Positions 17,115-27,992 are shown, numbered from the stretch's first letter. The stretch is DNA of 64,000 nucleotides from CAZEBW01 sp964510205 (GCA_964510205.1 CAZEBW010000007.1:18222-82221); one strand, 5' to 3'. Numbers and translations: made by a program. Notes: generated from the sequence alone by a model not told the origin.

Positions 17115-18907
17115 TTCAACTCCTCCTCAATGGATATGGCGTAGCGAGGACACTCCTCGGCGCAGACGCCACACCCCTTGCAGTAGTCGTAGTTCACCTC
17201 GTAGGGAGACCCGACAGGTTCGGCAAACCTGTCAGCTCTCAGGCGAACGATGGCCACGTCGGGACAGAAAATCAAGCAGGTATCGCACAGGTTGCAGGCG
17301 CCACAACTGAAGCATCGCTCGGCCTCGCTTAGGGCCTGCTCTTCAGCAAAGCCCAGGTTCACCTCTTCGAAATCGCGCGCCCTCTCCTCACCCGACCTCT
17401 GGGGCTGTTCGGGCCGCTCCAAATAGTCGAAGTAGGCCAGATTCAGGTCCTCGAAGCGGACGACGGTGGGATCGACGTCTTTGGGAACCGCGTGCACCGC
17501 CTCGTCCAGGGGTGGAAAGCCCGCCATTTCCTCGGCCCTGAGATACTTGTCAATGGCCAGGGCGGCGCGCTTTCCAGAGCCAATGGCGTGAGCCACCGTG
17601 CCAAAGGGCGTGGCCGCGTCACCGCCGGCGAAGATGGCAGGCGCCGTCGTCGCTCCAGCTTCGTTGATGACGATACGCCCCCGCTCGACCTCCAACTTCC
17701 ATTCTCCATCTTCCCCCTTCCATTCTCCATCTTCCCTCTTCCATCCCCCAGCTTCCAGCTCTTGGGCAATGGCCGCTATGACGGTGTCTACTTCAAGCGT
17801 GAACTCAGAGCCCTCGACAGGAAGGGGACGGCGGCGACCGCTCTCGTCAGGCTGGCCCAAGCGCATCTCAACGCACTCCAGTTTGGACACATGGCCGTCC
17901 TCAGTGAGCACCCTGGTAGGCGAAGCCAGGTAGCGGATCACGATGTTTTCCGCCAGCGCCTCTTCGATCTCGCTCTCGATGGCAGGCATCTCCGCCCGCG
18001 AGCGGCGGTAGAGAATCGTCACCTCCGCCCCCAGGCGCAGCGCGGTGCGAGCGGCGTCTATGGCCGTGTTGCCACCGCCGATGACCGCCACCCTGGGGCC
18101 TACCTCGACCTCTTCTCCCAGGTTCACCTTCTTGAGGAACTCCAAGCCGGCGAGGACACCCTCGGCGTCCTCGCCGGGGATGTTCAACCGACGGCTCTTG
18201 TGGAGCCCCACCGCGATGAAGACGGCGCCGTAATCGTTGAGCTCGCTCATCGAAAGGTTATCGCCCAGGCGCATCTCAGTCTTGATCTCCACCCCCAGGG
18301 CCTCGATGTCAGCAATCTCCCGATCCAACACCTCGCGGGGCAGGCGATACTCCGGTATGCCCACCCTCATCATCCCTCCCGCCACCGGCAAAGCTTCGAA
18401 CACGGTGACGGAATAGCCAAGTCGAGCCAGGTGATAGGCACAGGACAGGCCAGCGGGGCCGGAACCGATGACGGCAACGGGGGACGAGTGATGAGTAACG
18501 AGAACCTCGTTGCCTCGTTGTCTCGTTGCCTCGTGACGCATCGCCCAGTCAGCCAAGAACCGCTCCAGGTTGTGGATGGCTATTGCCCCTCCCAACTCCT
18601 CACGGTTGCACTCGCTCTCGCAAGGATGGGGGCAGACCCGTCCGCAAACCCCTGGGAAGGGGTTCTCTTGCTTGATCAGTTCCCACGCTTCTTTGTATTT
18701 TCCCTCCTTGATCAGAGCCAGATAGCCGACGATGTCCTCACCGGCAGGGCAGTGATGGTTGCAGGGAGGGGTTTTGTCCACGTAAAGGGGCCGAGTGTAC
18801 CTCCAGCTCCCCGTCTTGTTGACCAGGGTCGTTCCCAGGCTCATCGGGAGGTAAGGCATATCGGCCTCGGTCTTAAACACGATTTCGTCTGTCATTTGTG
18901 TGTTCAT
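17102..18907 (-). CDS. FAD/NADPH oxidoreductase fused to PorD-type 2[4Fe-4S] ferredoxin
   Basis: A 601-aa electron-transfer protein within the por operon. In order: an N-terminal FeS domain of the GltD/dihydropyrimidine dehydrogenase type (CNHHCPAGED...CGRVCPHPCESEC); an FAD Rossmann motif (VIGSGPAGLSCAYHLARLG); an NAD(P)H Rossmann motif (VIGGGNTAIDAARTALRLG); and a C-terminal 2[4Fe-4S] domain (CDTCLIFCPDVAI ... CKGCGVCAEECP) that normally is the separate PorD subunit. I infer that it lets the complex exchange electrons with NADPH. Three in-frame insertions come from repeats: near residue 130, a 7-residue GEDGEWK tandem near 385-405, and ADRFAEPVG near 565. Start ATG 18907 is close to its AAAGGGAG, so ATG 18895 is possible. 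Confidence 0.85.
   Translation of the reverse strand: MNTQMTDEIVFKTEADMPYLPMSLGTTLVNKTGSWRYTRPLYVDKTPPCNHHCPAGEDIVGYLALIKEGKYKEAWELIKQENPFPGVCGRVCPHPCESECNREELGGAIAIHNLERFLADWAMRHEATRQRGNEVLVTHHSSPVAVIGSGPAGLSCAYHLARLGYSVTVFEALPVAGGMMRVGIPEYRLPREVLDREIADIEALGVEIKTEMRLGDNLSMSELNDYGAVFIAVGLHKSRRLNIPGEDAEGVLAGLEFLKKVNLGEEVEVGPRVAVIGGGNTAIDAARTALRLGAEVTILYRRSRAEMPAIESEIEEALAENIVIRYLASPTRVLTEDGHVSKLECVEMRLGQPDESGRRRPLPVEGSEFTLEVDTVIAAIAQELEAGGWKREDGEWKGEDGEWKLEVERGRIVINEAGATTAPAIFAGGDAATPFGTVAHAIGSGKRAALAIDKYLRAEEMAGFPPLDEAVHAVPKDVDPTVVRFEDLNLAYFDYLERPEQPQRSGEERARDFEEVNLGFAEEQALSEAERCFSCGACNLCDTCLIFCPDVAIVRLRADRFAEPVGSPYEVNYDYCKGCGVCAEECPRYAISIEEELKWKK
17208..17235. repeat. Palindromic repeat inserted in frame between the FeS motifs
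   Basis: GACAGGTTTGCCGAACCTGTC (minus strand) is a hairpin of the same type as 2111-2143. It encodes DRFAEPV between the two ferredoxin Cys motifs. Confidence 0.65.
17697..17750. repeat. 21-bp tandem repeat in the por FAD protein gene
   Basis: About 2.6 copies of a unit reading TTCCATTCTCCATCTTCCC plus two bases, on the plus strand. The length is a multiple of three and encodes repeated GEDGEWK heptads. Confidence 0.85.
18484..18540. repeat. ACGAGRCA simple repeat in the por FAD protein gene
   Basis: Minus-strand ACGAGGCAACGAGACAACGA and neighbouring degenerate copies encode HEATRQRGNEVLVTHHSS between the N-terminal FeS domain and the FAD motif. Homologues normally have a short linker there. 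Confidence 0.65.
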
Positions 18908-18914
18908 CTCCCTT

Positions 18915-19463
18915 TCAGCTTTTCACTTGTTCGTAGGCCTCTCGGGTAGCGGCGACGTTCTCCTCTGGTTTGATGGGAACCGTATCGCGCACCGCCTCGG
19001 CGATGGCCTCCAGACTCACGATGCCTGTGGCCTTGGCGAAGGCGCCCAGGATGGCCGTGTTGACGATGGGCGCGCTCTTAGGCCCCAGCTTGTACTTGAT
19101 GGCGATGGCGTTGGCGTCAACGGTGGCCACCCGATACTTAGCCGGCAGGTCGAAGGCGGCAGGGTGCTGCTCGCTGTTGATGAGGATCCACCCGCCCTCT
19201 TTCAGGCCGGCGGTAACGTCCACCGCCTCCAGCAGAGTCGGATCCAACACCACGATGTGATCGGGCTCGTAGATCTGGCAGCGGATGCGCACGGGCTGGT
19301 CGTCAATGCGGGCGAAAGCCACCACTGGCGCGCCGCGCCGCTCCACCCCAAAAGACGGAAACGCTTGCACGTAGCGGCCTTCTCTAAACACAGCAGCCGC
19401 CAGCACCTTGGAGGCGATCACCGCTCCTTGGCCGCCGCGGCCGTGTATCCTGATCTCAATCAT
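18915..19463 (-). CDS. porG: Pyruvate:ferredoxin oxidoreductase, gamma subunit
   Basis: First structural gene of the por operon (182 aa). The family opening IEIRIHGRGGQGAVIASKVLA is followed by QAFPSFGVERRGAPVVAF. The start is ATG 19463 with a GGGAGGCAAAGC site. An in-frame GTG further up (19523) sits only two bases from its AAGGAGG and would add an unrelated tail. The start codon overlaps (ATGA) the stop of a possible 18-codon leader at 19460-19516. The subunit helps assemble the oxidoreductase with PorA and PorB. Confidence 0.92.
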   Translation of the reverse strand: MIEIRIHGRGGQGAVIASKVLAAAVFREGRYVQAFPSFGVERRGAPVVAFARIDDQPVRIRCQIYEPDHIVVLDPTLLEAVDVTAGLKEGGWILINSEQHPAAFDLPAKYRVATVDANAIAIKYKLGPKSAPIVNTAILGAFAKATGIVSLEAIAEAVRDTVPIKPEENVAATREAYEQVKS

Positions 19464-19516
19464 GCTTTGCCTCCCTCTCCACTGATGGAAATCAGCGGAA
19501 ACCCTCGCGTTAGCAT
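19460..19516 (-). CDS. Possible 18-aa leader peptide overlapping porG
   Basis: ATG 19516 sits about 9 nt after a near-perfect AAGGAGG, the strongest ribosome site in this region. It opens a frame encoding MLTRGFPLISISGEGGKA. Its TGA overlaps the porG start as ATGA. It could be a translationally coupled leader or small protein. No homology is recognisable and coding is unproven; it may simply be a fortuitous short frame. Confidence 0.4.
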   Translation of the reverse strand: MLTRGFPLISISGEGGKA

Positions 19517-19566
19517 GCTTCACAACCTCCTTGTTGATGTTGATTTATTGACTTGTAGATTCAGTA

Positions 19567-19591
19567 GATCCAGTTTTGCTCAGCCTGGATC
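19567..19591. promoter_or_regulatory. Operator-like dyad upstream of the por operon
   Basis: A perfect 7-bp inverted repeat GATCCAG-N11-CTGGATC lies ~50 bp upstream of the leader start in an AT-rich control region. Its spacing suits a dimeric regulator. No clear promoter hexamers could be assigned. Confidence 0.4.
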
Positions 19592-19719
19592 GTGATTTGG
19601 GTCAAAGGCGGGGAAGGCAACCGCAGCTTGCACGCAATCCCCTGGGAGCGATTTTGGATCTGCTGAGACGTGCTAAAGGGTTAACATTGTCAATCTGCGA
19701 AAGGTCATCGCGAGAATGA

Positions 19720-19908
19720 TCAGAAACGATCCCCTCTGGACATCCTGTAACCCGATATGGCCAGCAGATACCCAAAGAGACAGATACCAGCCACGACCAG
19801 CATTTCTTGCCAGCCCAACAAACCGGTCATGTACAACAGGCCGGCTCCTAGCGATATATACCCTACTCCAGTCAGGAACATAACGAGACCATAGACTTGT
19901 TGTAGCAT
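19720..19908 (-). CDS. Small two-helix membrane protein A
   Basis: A 62-aa protein of unknown function with two predicted transmembrane helices (VYGLVMFLTGVGYISLGAGL and MLVVAGICLFGYLLAISGY) and a basic tail GYRMSRGDRF. Start ATG 19908 follows AGGAGG with 7-nt spacing; an upstream in-frame start lacks a site. It is a tandem paralogue of 19970-20164, which precedes it by 61 bp on the same strand. Confidence 0.75.
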   Translation of the reverse strand: MLQQVYGLVMFLTGVGYISLGAGLLYMTGLLGWQEMLVVAGICLFGYLLAISGYRMSRGDRF

Positions 19909-19969
19909 TTTTACGCCTCCTATCAACACCAGTCATCCGGTAACTGATATGTGTCCCTCTCTTGGCCTC

Positions 19970-20164
19970 TCAGAAACGCTCTTCCCTGGACATTCGATAA
20001 CCTGCTATGGAGAGCAAATACCCAAATATACAAACGCCAGCAGCAAACAACATGTTCTGCCAGTCCATAGGCTTGACCAGATACCCTGTGTACAACAGAT
20101 AGGCCCCCAGTATGAGGACCCCTATTCCAGCGATGAACATGACGATACCATAGACCCGATGCAT
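19970..20164 (-). CDS. Small two-helix membrane protein B
   Basis: A 64-aa paralogue of the protein at 19720-19908: the same VYGIVMF opening, a GVLILGAYLLY helix, an AGVCIFGYLLSIAGY helix and the tail GYRMSREERF. ATG 20164 is preceded by AGGAGGATAAATT. It lies downstream of the phosphate butyryltransferase gene on the same strand, so all three may be co-transcribed. Function not recognised. Confidence 0.75.
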   Translation of the reverse strand: MHRVYGIVMFIAGIGVLILGAYLLYTGYLVKPMDWQNMLFAAGVCIFGYLLSIAGYRMSREERF

Positions 20165-20244
20165 AATTTATCCTCCTAATTTGGTAGTGTTTGTTACATC
20201 GCCTCACCAAGCGACGCTCGGCTGCGGCCTTCGGCTACGGCCGC

Positions 20245-21156
20245 TTATTCTCCTCTCGTCGCCAGCATCACGCCCAGCGCCATGGAGACCAGCTTGGTCT
20301 GGTGCGGATCGGAGCGGGAGGCCACGATGATAGGCGATTTGCCGCCCACCACAACGCCCGCCATATTCCCCTTGGCGAAATAGGTGATGGCTTTGGCCAG
20401 AACATTGGCCGCTTCGACGTCGGGCGGGATCAAAATGTCGGCCCGGCCCGCAACCTTGCTCTTGATGCCCTTGATTTGGGTTGATTCCAGGGAGATGGCG
20501 TTATCCAAGGCCAAAGGACCGTCTACGAGGCCGCCCCTGATCTGCCCCCGGTCGGCCATCTTGGAGAGGTTGGCGGCGTCGAGCGTGGTGGGTATCTTGG
20601 GGTTGACCATCTCCGTGGCAGCCAAGATGGCCACCTTCGGCTGCTCCACTCCCAGACGTCGGGCGACGAAAATGGCGTTTTGGACGATCTCGATCTTCTG
20701 CTCCATGGTGGGGGCCACCACCACCCCAGCATCGCTGATGAAGATGAGCCGGTCGAAGCCGGGAATCTCGAAGATGCCCACGTGCGTCAAGAGGCGACCC
20801 ACTCGCAAGCCCACCTCCTTGTCCAATGCAGCCCGCAGAAAGTCTCCCGTCTCGATCTTGCCCTTCATGGCCATCTGCGCGTGGCCCAGATGCACCAATT
20901 CCATGACCCGGCGCGCCGCCTGCTTCGGCTCCGGCTCGTGGATGACCATCATGCGGCCGATGTCTATAGAATTCTCCTCGGCGATTTCTTTGATGGCCGT
21001 CCGATCTCCCACCAAGACGCACTCACAGAGCTCCTGCGCCTCCGCATCCTGAGCCGCCAGGAGCACCTCTTTTTCGTGCGCCGCAGCGATGGCCACTGTC
21101 TTGGGCCCAACCTCCCTCGCTTTCTCCATCAATTGAGCAAAAGTGCTGATTGCCAT
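20245..21156 (-). CDS. ptb: Phosphate butyryltransferase
   Basis: A 303-aa phosphate acetyl/butaryl transferase family enzyme, converting butyryl- or isobutyryl-CoA and Pi to the acyl phosphate and CoA. Family landmarks are MAMKGKIETGDFLRAAL, LTHVGIFEIPGFDRLIFISDAG (substrate strand), ATEMVNPKIPTTLDA and DGPLALDNAIS. No butyrate kinase follows it here. Given the isobutyryl-CoA-type mutase 13 kb away, a C4 acyl-CoA substrate is plausible; a phosphotransacetylase role cannot be excluded. Confidence 0.88.
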   Translation of the reverse strand: MAISTFAQLMEKAREVGPKTVAIAAAHEKEVLLAAQDAEAQELCECVLVGDRTAIKEIAEENSIDIGRMMVIHEPEPKQAARRVMELVHLGHAQMAMKGKIETGDFLRAALDKEVGLRVGRLLTHVGIFEIPGFDRLIFISDAGVVVAPTMEQKIEIVQNAIFVARRLGVEQPKVAILAATEMVNPKIPTTLDAANLSKMADRGQIRGGLVDGPLALDNAISLESTQIKGIKSKVAGRADILIPPDVEAANVLAKAITYFAKGNMAGVVVGGKSPIIVASRSDPHQTKLVSMALGVMLATRGE

Positions 21157-21219
21157 ACTTCGAGCCCCCCTCGCCCCCCCAACTTTGGGGGGGAAGTCTC
21201 AATGCCCAATATCCAGTCT

Positions 21220-24045
<2,826 letters not shown>

Positions 24046-24050
24046 GATCT

Positions 24051-24151
24051 AGCCAACTCTCATTTGGGTGTGTTCCATCTCGGTTGTAGGACGGATTGGT
24101 AATCCGTCAATTCGTCGGAATACCATTCCGACCAACAACACCAGCCAACTC
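24051..24151. mobile_element. Palindromic element with flanking direct repeats (copy 1)
   Basis: A 9-bp direct repeat AGCCAACTC (24051-24059 and 24143-24151) brackets an ~83-bp non-coding element. The element contains two palindromes, GACGGATTGGTAATCCGTC and GTCGGAATACCATTCCGAC. The 56-bp core (24083-24138) recurs exactly in inverted orientation at 39627-39682. The ends read GGTGTG/CACACC-like. The direct repeat resembles a target-site duplication. Confidence 0.65.
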
Positions 24152-24184
24152 GTTCGCCCCCCTCGCATTTCTCTCTTTGTTCGT

Positions 24185-24241
24185 CGAAGGTCTCCCGACC
24201 GAGGCGAAATGCCGCCAATGGGCTCGGTCAGGAGACCTTCG
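24185..24241. repeat. Long hairpin between secA and prs
   Basis: CGAAGGTCTCC/GGAGACCTTCG and the inner GACCGAG/CTCGGTC form a perfect two-part stem around a 19-nt loop. No T run, so a processing or repeat element is more likely than a classic terminator. Confidence 0.6.
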
Positions 24242-24280
24242 CCCATCAACGCTACGGCGGGGCATTCTCGGCCCGACCAC

Positions 24281-25255
24281 CTAGCTAGGCACATCCTTCA
24301 TGTACTCCCCCACCGAAATCCCCAGGTGGACGCGGCGGATCACCTCGCCCAGCAGCGGGGCCACGGAGAGGACGGTGATGTGGGGCAGCATCTTGTCAGG
24401 GGGGATGGGGATAGTGTTCGTAGTAACCATTTCTTTGAACCCACATTTTCGCAAACATTCCAGCGCTGGGGGGGAAAACAGCGGATGGGTGAAGCTGGCA
24501 TAGATGTCTCCAGCGCCGTGGTCTCTGACGATAGTCGTAGCCTCCAGCATGGATCCCGCCGTATCCACCTCGTCGTCAACGATGATCACGTCCTTGCCCG
24601 CCACGTCGCCTATGAGGGTCAGCGCCTTGCTGGACCCGCCTGTGAGGCTGCGGCGTTTCTCCACGAAGGCCAGCGGCAATCCCAGCTTCTCGGCGAAGTT
24701 GCGGCCCTTCTTGGCGAACCCCAAGTCAGCAGAGACAACCACAGCATCGCGCAGGTCCTTTTTCACGAAGTAATCGCTGAGGATGTTGAAGGCCGTTACT
24801 TCATCGCCAGGTATGCTGAAGAAGCCCTGAATCTGACCCGCGTGGAGGTCTATGGTCATCCAGCGGTCGGCCCCGGCCACGGTGATCATATCGGCGATCA
24901 GGCGGGCGCTGATGGGTATGCGGGGCTGGTCCTTTTTGTCGCTGCGGCCATAGGCGTAAAAGGGGATCACCGCGGTGATGCGGCCCGCTGAAGCCCGCTT
25001 CAAGGTGTCAATCATGATCAGAAGTTCCATGATGTTTCTGTTGACCGGCGAGCAGGTGGGTTGGATGAGGAAAACGTCACGCCCCCGCACACTCTGGCGC
25101 AGCCTGATGAAGATATTCTCATTGGGAAAGTCTGTAATTTCCGCCTGCGATTGGGGAACCTGTAGGTAATCGCAAATCTCCTGAGTCAGCGCCGGGTTGC
25201 CTGAACCCCCAAAGATCGCCAGTTCACCGTACATCTTCACCTTGATTTCTTGCAT
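24281..25255 (-). CDS. prs: Ribose-phosphate pyrophosphokinase
   Basis: Makes PRPP from ribose-5-phosphate and ATP for nucleotide, His and Trp synthesis. The 324-aa protein shows the ATP-site segment FPNENIFIRLRQSVRGRDVFLIQP, the flexible loop YAYGRSDKKDQPRIPISARL, the catalytic-metal motif TIDLHAGQIQGFF and the PRPP-binding loop DVIIVDDEVDTAGSM. Start ATG 25255 abuts GGGGGGAG; a second ATG seven codons in (25234) is an alternative. Confidence 0.96.
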   Translation of the reverse strand: MQEIKVKMYGELAIFGGSGNPALTQEICDYLQVPQSQAEITDFPNENIFIRLRQSVRGRDVFLIQPTCSPVNRNIMELLIMIDTLKRASAGRITAVIPFYAYGRSDKKDQPRIPISARLIADMITVAGADRWMTIDLHAGQIQGFFSIPGDEVTAFNILSDYFVKKDLRDAVVVSADLGFAKKGRNFAEKLGLPLAFVEKRRSLTGGSSKALTLIGDVAGKDVIIVDDEVDTAGSMLEATTIVRDHGAGDIYASFTHPLFSPPALECLRKCGFKEMVTTNTIPIPPDKMLPHITVLSVAPLLGEVIRRVHLGISVGEYMKDVPS

Positions 25256-25363
25256 CTCCCCCCTCGTTTTCAGCAGAGGCAGCTCCCCTACGGAGAAGGC
25301 CGCTGCTCGGTCGCGGGCGGCGGAAAACCGCGCTCAGGAGCCCGCCCCGCCCACGATTTGGAC

Positions 25364-25888
25364 CTACTGGGCCTCAAAGTCCTCCCGCAGGAGGCCCATG
25401 ATCAGGGTATCGTGATAGCTGCCGCTTCGGAATAGGGCCTCCCGTTGGCGTCCCTCGAGCTTGAATCCGCACTTCTCGTAGCAGCGGATGGCGCGGGCAT
25501 TGAAAGCGTACACTTCTAGCTGAACGCGGTGCAGGTTCATCTCGCCGAAGGCAAAACCCAATAGAGTGCGAACGGCGTCGCCCCCGTAGCCCTTTCCCCA
25601 GTATTCCTTCTCGCCAATGACGATGCCCAGCACAGCGCGGCGGTTTTTCCAGTCGAAATCGTGCAGGCCGCAGTTGCCAATGTGCACACCGTCCTCGGTC
25701 TCAATGGCAAAGATCCGACTGTCCTGATCTTCTAACTGGCGCTCGAACCATTTCTCCTCCTCGGCCAGGGACATGGGCATGTACATGGTCAAGTAGTGGC
25801 GCACCTGCGGATCGTTGAACCAGCGGACAAAAGTGGGAAGGTCCCCTCGCTCTATGGCCCTGAGTTTCGTCTTCTGCCCCTCTATCAT
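25364..25888 (-). CDS. GNAT-family N-acetyltransferase, RimJ/RimL type
   Basis: A 174-aa acetyl-CoA-dependent acetyltransferase similar to RimL/SpeG-like enzymes. Visible are KLRAIERGDLPTFVRWFND at the N-terminus, the acetyl-CoA loop KEYWGKGYGGDAVRTLLGFAF (Q/RxxGxG/A type), LEVYAFNARAIRCYEKCGF and a C-terminal beta strand. The frame is open far upstream, but ATG 25888 with a GCGGAGGCAGACGGAG site gives the correct family N-terminus. Substrate unknown. Confidence 0.88.
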   Translation of the reverse strand: MIEGQKTKLRAIERGDLPTFVRWFNDPQVRHYLTMYMPMSLAEEEKWFERQLEDQDSRIFAIETEDGVHIGNCGLHDFDWKNRRAVLGIVIGEKEYWGKGYGGDAVRTLLGFAFGEMNLHRVQLEVYAFNARAIRCYEKCGFKLEGRQREALFRSGSYHDTLIMGLLREDFEAQ

Positions 25889-26135
25889 CTCCGTCTGCCT
25901 CCGCAGGTAATTATACAACAATTTCGCGAGATTGAAAAGCAGCACCTGACGGAAGACGCATTTCAGTTTCGGAGCAGCTCGCAGCGGCAGCCTGGGCCGG
26001 CTCGCGGCCTGGCCCCCAAATTGCAATACAACCACGCCAGAAGCAACTTGTCTGCTCGGTGCTGTTGTGGTATAATCAAAATTGCCAAGAGATGGCGGTC
26101 GCTTCACAGGGCTAACGGGAAAGGAGGCAACGAGG

Positions 26136-26630
26136 ATGATCCGCGTAACCGTCGACAGCATAAGAGCTAGTTTGATGTCCCAGCATCGGGTGGTGATCCT
26201 GAAAGATGTAGACAGCGAAAGGTATTTGCCTATCTGGATTGGGCCCTTCGAAGCCGAGGCCATTACCCTAGAATTGAAACAGGTCGAGTTGGCTCGCCCC
26301 CTCACTCATGATCTGTTGAAATCGGTGATCACCAAGATGGGAGCTAAGGTGTCTCACGTCGTGGTAAACGATTTGCGCGACGACACTTTCTATGCCCACA
26401 TCATCTTGGACGACAACGGCCAAGCCGTGGAAATAGATTCCCGCCCCAGCGACAGCATCGCTTTGGCCGTGCGAGCCAAGGCCCCCATCTTCGTGGCCGA
26501 GTCGGTGATGGGGAAAGCCGCCATAACGCCCGAAGAGGAGATAGGCCCTGTTGATGAGGAGAAACTATCGGCTTTTCGCGATTTCGTTGAAACCCTCGAC
26601 CTCGACGCACTGGACGAAGAGGAGAGCTGA
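26136..26630 (+). CDS. Bifunctional nuclease family protein (DUF151)
   Basis: A 164-aa BFN/DUF151-domain protein. The family pattern runs IRVTVDSIRAS, RYLPIWIGPFEAEAITLEL, RPLTHDLLKSVI, then DTFYAHIILDDNG and SRPSDSIALAVRAKAPIFVAE. A founding plant member degrades DNA and RNA; the bacterial role is unsettled. The C-terminus is acidic. ATG 26136 follows AAAGGAGGCAACGAGG; the longer frame lacks a site. dnaB starts 15 bp downstream, suggesting an operon. Confidence 0.9.
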   Translation: MIRVTVDSIRASLMSQHRVVILKDVDSERYLPIWIGPFEAEAITLELKQVELARPLTHDLLKSVITKMGAKVSHVVVNDLRDDTFYAHIILDDNGQAVEIDSRPSDSIALAVRAKAPIFVAESVMGKAAITPEEEIGPVDEEKLSAFRDFVETLDLDALDEEES

Positions 26631-26645
26631 GAGAGCGGTGGTGAA

Positions 26646-27992
26646 ATGACCAACCAGTCAGAGCGAATGGCGCCTCACAACACCGAGGCGGAAGAGGCGG
26701 CCCTGGGATCGCTTCTCCTGGACCCCGATGCCATATTCAATGTGGCCTCTTTTCTAAGTCCCAAGGATTTCTATCGGGAGAAGAACGGCTGGATCTACGA
26801 TGCCATCAGAGACCTCCACAATCGGCGGGAGCCCGCCGACTTCGTCACCCTGTGCGACGAGCTAGAGCGGCGCGGCCAACTGGAGGAGGTTGGCGGACCA
26901 GCCTACATCACTTCCTTGATCAATGCCGTGCCCACGGCCATCCACGCAGAATACTACGCCCGCATCGTGGAGCGCACGGCCATCCTGCGCCGGCTGATTA
27001 GCGCAGCAGCAAGAATCGCGGCCATTGCCTACGAAGACGCCGAAGACGTGGACGAGGTGGTGGACAGGGCCGAGCAAGTGCTATTTGGAGTCTCTGAGCG
27101 CCGCATCACCCGCGACCTGGTGTCCATAAAACAGATCGTTGCCGCCTATTATGATCGGATAGACTACCTGTATCAACACCGCGATGAGCTCATCGGCATC
27201 CCCACCAGTTTCTCCTCGCTGGACAAGTTGTTGGGAGGTCTGCAGCCCTCCGACCTGATCATTGTGGCCGGACGACCGAGCATGGGCAAGACGTCGCTCG
27301 TCCTCTCGGTGGCCCAAAACGCCGCCCGCAAGTTCAACCAGCGTATAGCTCTCTTCAGCCTGGAGATGAGCTCCGAGCAAGTGGTGCAGCGTCTCGTCTC
27401 GGCCGAGACGGGCATAGATTCCCAAAGATTGCGCCTGGGGGATCTGAAGGACGACGAGTGGCCCCTCTTTGGCGAGGCGACAGGCATCCTCTCAGAGATC
27501 CCTATCTTCATTGACGACACGCCCTCCATCTCCGCCTTGCAGATGCGAACCAAGGCCCGTCGCCTCCACGCTGAGCACGGCCTTGATATGATCATCGTTG
27601 ATTATCTCCAATTGATGCGAGGAGACACCAAATCGGAGAACCGCGTCCAAGAGATCTCTGCGATTTCTCGGTCACTCAAAGGTTTAGCCAGGGAGCTAAA
27701 CGTGCCTGTGGTAGCTGTCTCCCAGCTATCCCGAGCCGTTGAAGCCCGTAAGGATAACAGGCCCGTGCTCTCCGACCTTCGCGAAAGCGGAGCCATTGAA
27801 CAAGACGCAGACGTGGTGATGTTCATCTACCGCGAGGAGATGTACAAAGAGGATACGGAGCGGAAGAACATCGCTGACATCATCGTGGCTAAACACCGCA
27901 ACGGCCCCACTGGCACAATCCACCTGTTCTTTCAGAAAGAGCTGGCTCAGTTCCACGAATTAGCACGTGTCCCCGAAGAACTAAATCTCTAG
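26646..27992 (+). CDS. dnaB: Replicative DNA helicase DnaB
   Basis: Hexameric fork helicase (448 aa). The N-terminal DnaB domain (PHNTEAEEAALGSLLLDPDA) precedes the RecA-like core: Walker A IIVAGRPSMGKTSLVLSVAQ, the sequence ALFSLEMSSEQVVQRLVSAE, Walker B MIIVDYLQLM and the DLRESGAIEQDADVVMFIYR sensor region. No intein. A DnaD-like protein and a DnaC-like loader follow on the same strand, making a primosome gene set. Confidence 0.97.
   Translation: MTNQSERMAPHNTEAEEAALGSLLLDPDAIFNVASFLSPKDFYREKNGWIYDAIRDLHNRREPADFVTLCDELERRGQLEEVGGPAYITSLINAVPTAIHAEYYARIVERTAILRRLISAAARIAAIAYEDAEDVDEVVDRAEQVLFGVSERRITRDLVSIKQIVAAYYDRIDYLYQHRDELIGIPTSFSSLDKLLGGLQPSDLIIVAGRPSMGKTSLVLSVAQNAARKFNQRIALFSLEMSSEQVVQRLVSAETGIDSQRLRLGDLKDDEWPLFGEATGILSEIPIFIDDTPSISALQMRTKARRLHAEHGLDMIIVDYLQLMRGDTKSENRVQEISAISRSLKGLARELNVPVVAVSQLSRAVEARKDNRPVLSDLRESGAIEQDADVVMFIYREEMYKEDTERKNIADIIVAKHRNGPTGTIHLFFQKELAQFHELARVPEELNL

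Noticed and set aside
17492..18949. 485-codon plus-strand open frame opposite the por FAD gene
   Set aside because: Antisense shadow; its only regular stretch is the reverse of the 21-bp tandem repeat.
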